A DNA stretch of 37,640 bases from Tropicimonas isoalkanivorans (lineage in GTDB: Bacteria > Pseudomonadota > Alphaproteobacteria > Rhodobacterales > Rhodobacteraceae), in the NCBI RefSeq assembly GCF_900112335.1, contig NZ_FOLG01000024.1, forward strand, positions 1-37,640, read 5' to 3'. This document shows, in pieces, positions 15,488 to 21,732 of the stretch. The position numbers and the translations under genes are program-made. How positions within the stretch are numbered: the first letter of the stretch is position 1; each line of letters opens with the position of its first letter. Below the pieces are notes generated by a model. It saw only the letters and a program-made list of their open reading frames with translations. It had not been told where the DNA came from and searched no databases.

Positions 15488-15697
15488 CTACCCGAACAGC
15501 CCTTTGGGTCTGAAATTCGGGTTGGGGATGGTCTCGACCCAGCCACCCTGTTCCTTGATGCTCTCGAGCGCCGCCGAGAGCGGATAAGCGCCCTCGGACG
15601 TGCTCCACCAATAGGCACCGCGCTTGAAGGTGATGATCTTGCGGCGGCCGTCGTTGAAGCAGGCCACCCGCAGCGTTTTGGGTTCTTTACGTGACAT
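15488..15697 (-). CDS. Small conserved plasmid protein, 69 residues
   Basis: The ATG at 15697 follows GGAGACACCC. The basic protein reads 'MSRKEPKTLRVACFNDGRRK', then 'KRGAYWWSTSEGAYPLSAAL' and 'GGWVETIPNPNFRPKG'. I recognise no domain. It lies between the ArdC-like gene (stop 24 bases upstream) and DUF3768 on the same strand, so it is probably part of the same transcript. Confidence 0.65.
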   Translation of the reverse strand: MSRKEPKTLRVACFNDGRRKIITFKRGAYWWSTSEGAYPLSAALESIKEQGGWVETIPNPNFRPKGLFG

Positions 15698-15720
15698 GGG
15701 TGTCTCCGTTCTCCGCGCGG

Positions 15721-16659
15721 TCAGGCGGCCTCGGCGCCGTCCCCTGCCCTGCCCGTCTCCGATCTGGCGATCAGATAATCACAGGCGCGCTGCGCGTCCG
15801 CGGCGTGCCGGAAGATCGCGCCCTTGTCCGACCGAAGGACCCGCAACCAGTTGTGGAGATAGGCGGCATTCATCTCGAGCGTATGCGCCGTGAAGCCGAG
15901 CGACTGGCCTAGGAACACCGAGGTCAATTCCGCGACAATCTCCTCACGCGCATAGGACGTGTTGCCAAACTTCGAGAACCCGAAATCACGGTTCAATCGA
16001 TGGGGGGCTTTCGTGGCATGGGCGAGCTCATGGGCCCAGACCCCGTAAAAATTGCGCGGGTCCTGGAACCGCGTGATGGACGGCATGTAGACCTTGTCCA
16101 CGGGGGGCAAATAGTACGCTTCCGTGCCCGTGAAGACGGTCGTGATGTCGATGGCATCGAAAAACGCCTGCATGTGCGGGATGGGCTCGGACGGCGGATG
16201 CTCGGGCACGGGCTCCGGGTCAGGGTAGAAGCTGTCGGGCAAGCCCTCGATCTGGCAGGCGTTGAATACGCGGTAGGATTTCTGGAAGCGGAAGACACGG
16301 GCTTCCTCGGAGCGATCATCCCCGTCGCTGCGGTCATCCTCATCGCCGGCGTCCCTCCAGCTTTGACCGTAGTAAACGACGACAGAGGACTTCTCGCCCT
16401 TGCGAACCTTTGCGTCCAACGCATTGGCTTGCGGCAGCGTCATCCAGAAAGGTGAGCTGTGGCCCGCCATCACGGTCCGCATCGTCAGCAGAAAGTTGTT
16501 CACCCCCTGGTAGGGCTCACCGCCCACGCGCACGGGGCGAGAGCTGCCGCCTGCGGTCCAGGGCTGGCGCCACGGCAGCACGCCGCGCTCAATGATACGG
16601 ATGATTTCGTTTGTGATGACCTCTGAGGCATCGAATTTGGGCGTGCGGGATCGGGCCAT
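15721..16659 (-). CDS. ArdC-like antirestriction protein with zincin-type peptidase domain
   Basis: A 312-residue protein with the two ArdC parts. The N-terminal ssDNA-binding domain (residues ~8-140) shows 'ITNEIIRIIERGVLPWRQPW', 'YQGVNNFLL', 'FWMTLPQANALDAKVRKGEKSSVVVYY' and 'YRVFNACQIEGLP'. The C-terminal metallopeptidase-like domain shows 'HELAHATKAPHRLNR' (210-224, zinc ligands H210, H214, H220-type pattern) and 'YAREEIVAELTSVFLG'. ArdC proteins protect single-stranded incoming DNA from restriction during conjugation. An acidic insert at ~104-119 (EDDRSDGDDRSEE) is unusual. The start at 16659 has AAGGA about ten bases upstream. Confidence 0.88.
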   Translation of the reverse strand: MARSRTPKFDASEVITNEIIRIIERGVLPWRQPWTAGGSSRPVRVGGEPYQGVNNFLLTMRTVMAGHSSPFWMTLPQANALDAKVRKGEKSSVVVYYGQSWRDAGDEDDRSDGDDRSEEARVFRFQKSYRVFNACQIEGLPDSFYPDPEPVPEHPPSEPIPHMQAFFDAIDITTVFTGTEAYYLPPVDKVYMPSITRFQDPRNFYGVWAHELAHATKAPHRLNRDFGFSKFGNTSYAREEIVAELTSVFLGQSLGFTAHTLEMNAAYLHNWLRVLRSDKGAIFRHAADAQRACDYLIARSETGRAGDGAEAA

Positions 16660-16698
16660 GGCTGGCGTCCTTCGAGTTTTGGTGAGAGGGAGTGGTCA

Positions 16699-17169
16699 CT
16701 AGGTTGACCGACAGGGCCGCGGATCGTTGGTGATGCTCGCGCCGAGCTGTTCGGCCATGTCGATGTAGGTGGTCAGCGACACGGACCTGCCGGGACCCGA
16801 AGGTTCAGAGTCGTCCGATCCGTCCCGCGCCACCCGCGGCAGGTTCGCGAAGGCGATGACATCGGTGACGGGTCGGATATCGATGAACGGGGTCCCTTGT
16901 GCGACCGCGAGGGCGGCCAAGGGAAAGCGCTTGATCGGCGCGAAGGTCGACACGGTGGTCCAACCGAGATGGAGGAATGTCCCGCCCTCCCCGCAGATCA
17001 CATGCGCGTTTGGCAATAACGCCGCCTGCTTCAGATAACCGAGATCACGTAGGACGGTCTCGCGCTCGCGCCGTTGTGCCAGCGCCGTCTGGCCAGTTCG
17101 GCGCAGCTCTCTATGCCGCCACCACGAGGCAGCGGTTGCGCGGAGCACGCGCAAGACACCTGTTTGCAT
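16699..17169 (-). CDS. Unknown protein upstream of the ArdC-like gene, 156 residues
   Basis: I do not recognise a family. The N-terminus is basic and rich in arginine ('RVLRATAASWWRHRELRRTG', 'RRERETVLRDLGYLKQAA'); the rest is mixed ('HVICGEGGTFLHLGWTTVSTFAPIKRF', 'VTDVIAFANLPRVARD'). I placed the start at ATG 17169 because it sits in the AAGGGCATTCCC-ATG setting used by other genes here; an ATG at 17184 is five codons upstream. No signal peptide or clear membrane helix is seen. It is the first gene of the leftward accessory block. Confidence 0.6.
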   Translation of the reverse strand: MQTGVLRVLRATAASWWRHRELRRTGQTALAQRRERETVLRDLGYLKQAALLPNAHVICGEGGTFLHLGWTTVSTFAPIKRFPLAALAVAQGTPFIDIRPVTDVIAFANLPRVARDGSDDSEPSGPGRSVSLTTYIDMAEQLGASITNDPRPCRST

Positions 17170-17286
17170 GGGAATGCCCTTCATCAGGAACGGCAGACCG
17201 GAATCCGGCCCGGACCCATCTGAGGGACCCCAAAGGCCCTCATCCGTCAGTCACAAAACCCGAAGAACACTTTCACTCTTTAGGGA

Positions 17287-17354
17287 TCTGATGCCGAGGA
17301 GCGTTAAATGCAAAGCTCATGAGAACGTAGGATCCTCCACTTTCCGGCATCAGA
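17287..17354. repeat. Long-range inverted repeat in a divergent intergenic region
   Basis: The 352-base gap between the leftward gene at 17169 and the rightward gene at 17522 has no ORF. It holds TCTGATGCCG (17287-17296) and its exact complement CGGCATCAGA (17345-17354), with AGGA/TCCT pairing just inside. A second repeat, TCAGGCC (17373-17379) and GGCCTGA (17406-17412), with CCCG/CGGG inside, follows. These could be leader RNA structures or protein-binding dyads; no U-tract supports termination. Confidence 0.5.
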
Positions 17355-17463
17355 CCCCAATGAGGAACAGGATCAGGCCCGGACACCCTCTTTCGGGCAT
17401 CCTCAGGCCTGACCTCCCCCGGCCCTCCTCTTCCTCTCAAACCCCATGATTTCCGCAGGTGGC

Positions 17464-17492
17464 TTGATTTTGTTCCTGTTATGTTCTATGTT
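17464..17492 (+). promoter_or_regulatory. Sigma-70-like promoter of the 97-residue gene
   Basis: TTGATT (17464-17469) and TATGTT (17487-17492) are separated by exactly 17 bases, in an AT-rich island ~30 bases before the start codon. The predicted transcript start is near 17499, giving a short leader with AAGGGAGATCCCC as ribosome-binding region. Confidence 0.6.
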
Positions 17493-17521
17493 GAAAGCCA
17501 CGCTAAGAAGGGAGATCCCCG

Positions 17522-17815
17522 ATGGAAAGCACCACTTACGCCCTGCCCGCGACGCCAAAGCAGATCGCCTATGCGCGCGCACTGGCCCTTCGCAACCAGA
17601 CGCTTCTGCCGTGTGAGGTTCAGCAAGATCGGCGCTCCTTGAGCGCCTGGATCGACGCACAGGCCAAGCTGAAGCCGGGCACGCAGGACAGCCGCCCGAC
17701 ATCAAAGCAGGTCGCCTTTGCCGAGCGCCTCGCCCGCATCAAGCGCCGCGCCGTGCCGGACGAATGCTTCCGCGACAAGGAGCTGATGTCGAAGTGGATC
17801 GATGGGAACAAGTGA
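17522..17815 (+). CDS. 97-residue protein with an internal duplication
   Basis: The ATG follows AAGGGAGATCCCCG. The protein contains two copies of a ~35-residue unit: residues 10-44 'ATPKQIAYARALALRNQTLL...SLSAWID' and 59-93 'PTSKQVAFAERLARIKRRAV...LMSKWID'. Each unit has a conserved 'KQxAxAxxLA' helix and ends in 'WID', suggesting a small helical repeat, possibly nucleic-acid binding because of its basic character. I know no function. It is the only plus-strand gene in the first 26 kb apart from the IS66 fragment, and has its own promoter. Confidence 0.7.
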   Translation: MESTTYALPATPKQIAYARALALRNQTLLPCEVQQDRRSLSAWIDAQAKLKPGTQDSRPTSKQVAFAERLARIKRRAVPDECFRDKELMSKWIDGNK

Positions 17816-17843
17816 AGCTGGGTAGACCCCGCGCTGATCGAGA

Positions 17844-18134
17844 TTACTTCGGCCGATCGACAACGGATGCCCCGCCCGACTTGGCAAGCGCGATCAGGCT
17901 GGACTGGATTTTGGATGTGAAGACGGAACTGAACGTGCCGATGGGCGTGCGGTCCTCCCAGACAAAGGACCGCTCCAGAACATCGGTGTTGATCTCGTCC
18001 AGCATGACCCATTTGCGGACATGGGTTTATGACCCCACGCGCTGCGACTCGATCTGTGGCACCTCGATGATCAGCACGATGTTGACGAGCGTTGCCGCAA
18101 CAAGCAGCCGGAGCGGGGTTCGGGTACACCCCAT
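17844..18134 (-). pseudogene. Decayed or split small ORF after the VIT-family gene
   Basis: After the transporter stop (18141) an ATG at 18134 opens a frame of 35 codons with one hydrophobic helix ('LLVAATLVNIVLIIEVP'), then a TAA (18029-18027), and the same frame continues open for 60 more codons with protein-like composition ('RKWVMLDEINTDVLERSFVWEDRTPIGTFSSVFTSKIQ...') to TAA at 17844. The whole 97-codon stretch would make one small membrane-anchored protein if the first TAA were absent. I do not recognise it. It may be a broken last gene of the metal/flavin operon. The region 17816-18140 contains nothing else. Confidence 0.35.
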
Positions 18135-18140
18135 TAACTC

Positions 18141-18842
18141 CTAGCCTACGGCGACCCCGAACAGCGCACCGACCCCGGCTGTCGCCGCCATTGCAAGCGC
18201 TCCCCATAGCGTGACCCGCGTGGCCCCACGGACGACGCCTGCGCCGCCGGCCGAAGCGCCCAATCCGCCAAGAACCGCAAGGCCAAGGATCGTCGATCCC
18301 GCCACCAGGGGAGCGATCTGCGCCTCCGAGACCAGCAGCACGACGATCAGGGGCAGCACCGCCCCAACGGCGAAGGTCAGTGCGGACACCAGAGCCGCCT
18401 GGACAGGGCGGGCGGTAACGGTTTCCGAAATGCCGAGCTCGTCGCGCGCATGCGATCCGAGCGCGTCACGTTCAGTCAGTTGCACGGCAACCTTTTCCGC
18501 CAGGTCGCGGTCCAGCCCCCTTTCAACATAAATCCGGGTTAGTTCCTCGAGCTCGGCCTCGGGCGTTTCCTCGAGTTCACGGCTCTCTCGGGCGAGGTCC
18601 GCCTGTTCGGCGTCAGTTTGCGAGCTGACCGAGACATACTCCCCCGCCGCCATCGACATCGCGCCAGCCATAAGCCCGGCCAGCCCGGCGATCATGACCT
18701 CGGGCTTGCCGGACCCGGCTGCGGCGACGCCGACGACGAGGCTCGCGGTCGAGACAAGACCATCGTTGGCGCCGAGAACGGCGGCCCGCAGCCAGCCGAT
18801 GCGATGCACCATATGGATTTCAGAATGTGATAGACGGCTCAT
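18141..18842 (-). CDS. VIT/CCC1-family metal transporter
   Basis: A 233-residue membrane protein of the VIT1/CCC1 family, which exports or stores Fe2+/Mn2+. Visible signatures: 'GWLRAAVLGANDGLVSTASLVVGVAAA' (16-42) and 'AGAMSMAAGEYVSVSSQTDAEQAD' (59-82), a cytoplasmic metal-binding-like loop rich in Glu ('ELEETPEAELEELTRIYVERGLD'), and three C-terminal hydrophobic segments. The start overlaps the stop of the P-type ATPase (ATGA at 18842-18839), so it is the last clear gene of the flavin/metal operon. Its role there is probably handling iron or manganese released by the reductases; this is inferred. Confidence 0.88.
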   Translation of the reverse strand: MSRLSHSEIHMVHRIGWLRAAVLGANDGLVSTASLVVGVAAAGSGKPEVMIAGLAGLMAGAMSMAAGEYVSVSSQTDAEQADLARESRELEETPEAELEELTRIYVERGLDRDLAEKVAVQLTERDALGSHARDELGISETVTARPVQAALVSALTFAVGAVLPLIVVLLVSEAQIAPLVAGSTILGLAVLGGLGASAGGAGVVRGATRVTLWGALAMAATAGVGALFGVAVG

Positions 18843-20755
18843 GGCGTGGCTCCTTGAACGATGTCAGCTTGCTCTGAAATGATCGCCTGGGGTTTGCCCG
18901 TAGCTGGCTCCTGTGGCGCGATGCGCAGCGCGCGCAGGGCGTTCAGGATCACGGCAACGTCGATCACTTCTTGCAGGAGCGCGCCCTGAACCGGCGTGAG
19001 GTAGCCGAAAGCGGCCGCGATCATGCCCATGACAGACAGGCCGATCCCGGCGACAACGCTTTCGACCGCGATCCGGCGTGAAGCCCGCGCGATCTCGATG
19101 CCGGGCCCCAGCCGGTCGATCCGGTCGACGAGCAGCACCACGTCGGCGGCCTCGGCCGAGGCCGCGGCGCCCCGTGCCCCCATTGCCACGCCTACATCGG
19201 CTGCGGCCAGGGCGGGCGCGTCGTTGACACCATCACCCACCATCATCACCGGCCCGTGTTTACGCTCAGAGAGCACCAGCAACACCTTTTGATCCGGCGT
19301 CAGACCGGCCCGCAGCCCGTCGAGGCCCAGCCCTTCCGTCACACGCTCGGCCACGTCCGCGCGGTCGCCGGTGGCCAGCAGGATACGCGAGATCCCTTGG
19401 CGGCGCAGACCGTCCAGCATGGCACCCGCTCCCTCGCGCAGCGGGTCGGACATGACGAGGTGCCCGGCCATGTGACCGTCAACTGCCACTGCGACAAGGA
19501 CCGATCCGGCGCCCTTGGCGGGGTGATCGCCCACCATCCGCCCGACCCGGGACGCCACGAAGCCGTCGCCCCCGACGATCACCTCGCGGTCCTCCACACG
19601 ACCCAAGACCCCTTCGCCCGGGATCTCAGCCACTTCTGTCGGAACGGGCAGTGTGAAGCCCTGTGCCTTGGCGGCGGTGACGATCGCTTGCGCGACAGGG
19701 TGCTTGGAGGCCTGATCGAGCGCGGCCGCGAGGCGCAGGATGTCGTCCTCGTTCATGCCATCGTGGCTGTCGATCGAGATGATCTGCGGACGGCCATCTG
19801 TCAGCGTCCCCGTCTTGTCGAGGATCAGCGTACGGATGCGCGCCATTGTCTCGAGCGGCCCTGCGCCCTTGATCAAAACGCCAAAATGCGCCGCACGCGA
19901 GAGACCCGCGACCAGCGCAACCGGCACGGCAAGGATCAGCGGACAGGGCGTGGCGACCACCAGCACGGCGACCGCGCGGATCGGATCGCCTGTGAACCAC
20001 CAGGCCGCGAAGGCGATACTGACGGTGACGACCAGAAAGCCCAGCGACCAGCGGTCGGCCAGCCGGGACATCGGCGCTTTGGACGCCTGCGCTTCCTCGA
20101 CCAGGCGAACGATCCCGGCATAGGTGCTGTCCTTGGCCTCGCGCGTCGCCGTCAGGTCGAAGGCCTCGCCCGCGTTGGTCGATCCGCTCATGGCGTCGGC
20201 CCCGCGCGCCAGCCGGACTGGGAGGGATTCGCCGGTCAGCGCCGCGGTGTCGAGGAAGGCGGTGTCGGACGTAACCGAACCGTCCACGGGAACGACATCG
20301 CCCTGCCGGATCAGCAGGCGATCGCCCGGTGCGATCTCCTCGAGAGGCACATCCTCAAGACCGCCGTTCCGGTGCCGCGTCGCGGTCCGGGGTACGCGAG
20401 ATAGAAGATCCTTCATCGAACGACGTGCACGGCCCTCAGCGAAGGCTTCGAGGAAAGTGCCTCCAGAATACATGACTGCGACGACAGCCGCAGCCAAGGT
20501 CTCGCCGAAGACAAGCGCCGCCGACATCGACAGCGCGGCAACGATATCGAGGCCCACCTCGCCGCGCCCAATGCTGCGGACGATTTCGACCACAAGCGCT
20601 GCCAGCGCGGGAACAACTCCTGCAATCCAGATCAGGTTCGCAACCTCTGGTTGGCCCGCAAGGTAGAATGCGAGTCCCACGATCAGCCCGGTTGCGGCCA
20701 TCAGCAGGAGTGCGGTCTTGAAGCGATCGGTACGGGTCTGTTCCATGCGGCTCAT
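18839..20755 (-). CDS. P1B-type heavy-metal-translocating ATPase
   Basis: A 638-residue P-type ATPase with all catalytic elements: 'TGES' (174-177), the membrane motif 'TPCP' (269-272) in place of the usual CPC/SPC, the phosphorylated Asp in 'DKTGTLT' (D313), the 'HP' pair (352-353) typical of P1B pumps, and 'GDGVND'. There is no N-terminal metal-binding domain or CXXC. The TPCP variant and the short N-terminus make the substrate uncertain; Fe2+, Zn2+ or Co2+ are possible and the neighbouring VIT and ferric-reductase genes favour iron. The gene overlaps both neighbours by four bases, so it is coupled with ApbE upstream and VIT downstream. Confidence 0.9.
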   Translation of the reverse strand: MSRMEQTRTDRFKTALLLMAATGLIVGLAFYLAGQPEVANLIWIAGVVPALAALVVEIVRSIGRGEVGLDIVAALSMSAALVFGETLAAAVVAVMYSGGTFLEAFAEGRARRSMKDLLSRVPRTATRHRNGGLEDVPLEEIAPGDRLLIRQGDVVPVDGSVTSDTAFLDTAALTGESLPVRLARGADAMSGSTNAGEAFDLTATREAKDSTYAGIVRLVEEAQASKAPMSRLADRWSLGFLVVTVSIAFAAWWFTGDPIRAVAVLVVATPCPLILAVPVALVAGLSRAAHFGVLIKGAGPLETMARIRTLILDKTGTLTDGRPQIISIDSHDGMNEDDILRLAAALDQASKHPVAQAIVTAAKAQGFTLPVPTEVAEIPGEGVLGRVEDREVIVGGDGFVASRVGRMVGDHPAKGAGSVLVAVAVDGHMAGHLVMSDPLREGAGAMLDGLRRQGISRILLATGDRADVAERVTEGLGLDGLRAGLTPDQKVLLVLSERKHGPVMMVGDGVNDAPALAAADVGVAMGARGAAASAEAADVVLLVDRIDRLGPGIEIARASRRIAVESVVAGIGLSVMGMIAAAFGYLTPVQGALLQEVIDVAVILNALRALRIAPQEPATGKPQAIISEQADIVQGATP

Positions 20756-21732
20756 CTTCCCCCGGCTGAGGCGATTGCCGCTGGTTCTTCGGAAAAAAGA
20801 CGCCCGACTCCCACGCCCATTGCATTCCCTTCATCATCGCGCAGAAGAAACAGGGCGTCGAGTCCACGTTGTCTTGCGAGGTCCGCACCCCTCTCCGCAC
20901 CGAGCACCATCAGCGCCGTCGCCCAGGCGTCGGCCTCGGCACAGGTGCGGGCCACGACGGTGACGGAGGCCGGCGAGGCGATCAGCGGCGCGCCACGTCT
21001 CGGATCCATGGTATGCGACAGGCGGCGCCCATGCACCTCGACCCAATGGCGGTAGTCACCGGAGGTCGCGACGGCGGCGTCCTGCAGCGCCAGAACCGAA
21101 TGCGGCGTCCGGCGATCAGGGTCCGGCGCTTCTACCGCGATGATCCATGCCTCGCCATCGGGGCGCAGGCCCATGGCACGCATCTCACCGTCGATGCCGA
21201 CAAGGGCGTCGGCAATCCCATGATCGCGCAAGGTCTCGGCGAGCCGGTCGACACCGTGGCCCTTGGCGATGCCGTTCAGGTCCAGCGCGACGGGCGCGGT
21301 CTTGCGCAACTGCATCCCCTCGATCTCCAGCACCTCCTGAGCCGGGCGGCGGGGGGCGTCCATCGCGGCGCGGATACCCTCGGGCGCGGCGGCCCCGGGC
21401 CCGAAACCCCAGGCCGTCACCGCATCGCCCATGCCGATATCGAAGGCCCCGCCCGAGGCACGCCCGATCTCGAGCCCGAGGCGCAGGACCGCCCGCAGTT
21501 GCTCCGGCACCACCACCCAATCGCCCACCGGCGCCGCATTGATCCGCATGAGCGCGCTCTCCGCGTTCCACATCGACATCTGCGTGTCCACCTCGTCGAC
21601 AGCCGCCTGAAGGGCGGCACGAATTGCATCCGTGTCGCGGACCCGATCCGCGAAGAACAGCGCCGACCAGCGCGTGCCCATGGCGGGGCCGTTCAGGGCG
21701 ATGCGCGCGCGCTCAGTAGACATCTTCGACAT
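20752..21732 (-). CDS. apbE: ApbE-family FAD:protein FMN transferase
   Basis: A 326-residue protein with the ApbE signatures: 'MGTRWS' near the N-terminus, 'GGAFDIGMG', 'ALDLNGIAKGHGVD' (149-162), 'ATSGDYRHW' and 'SHTMDPRRGAPL', the last with the metal-binding region. ApbE moves FMN from FAD onto a Thr in target proteins; the DUF2271 protein of the same operon carries a fitting motif. No signal peptide or lipobox is visible, although most such enzymes act outside the cytoplasm; the start overlaps the previous gene by 20 bases, and an ATG at 21723 is an alternative. This absence is odd and bears on where flavinylation would occur. Confidence 0.9.
   Translation of the reverse strand: MSKMSTERARIALNGPAMGTRWSALFFADRVRDTDAIRAALQAAVDEVDTQMSMWNAESALMRINAAPVGDWVVVPEQLRAVLRLGLEIGRASGGAFDIGMGDAVTAWGFGPGAAAPEGIRAAMDAPRRPAQEVLEIEGMQLRKTAPVALDLNGIAKGHGVDRLAETLRDHGIADALVGIDGEMRAMGLRPDGEAWIIAVEAPDPDRRTPHSVLALQDAAVATSGDYRHWVEVHGRRLSHTMDPRRGAPLIASPASVTVVARTCAEADAWATALMVLGAERGADLARQRGLDALFLLRDDEGNAMGVGVGRLFSEEPAAIASAGGR

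Noticed and set aside
19256-20404. 382-codon plus-strand ORF
   Set aside because: Antisense to the P1B ATPase, which has every catalytic motif.
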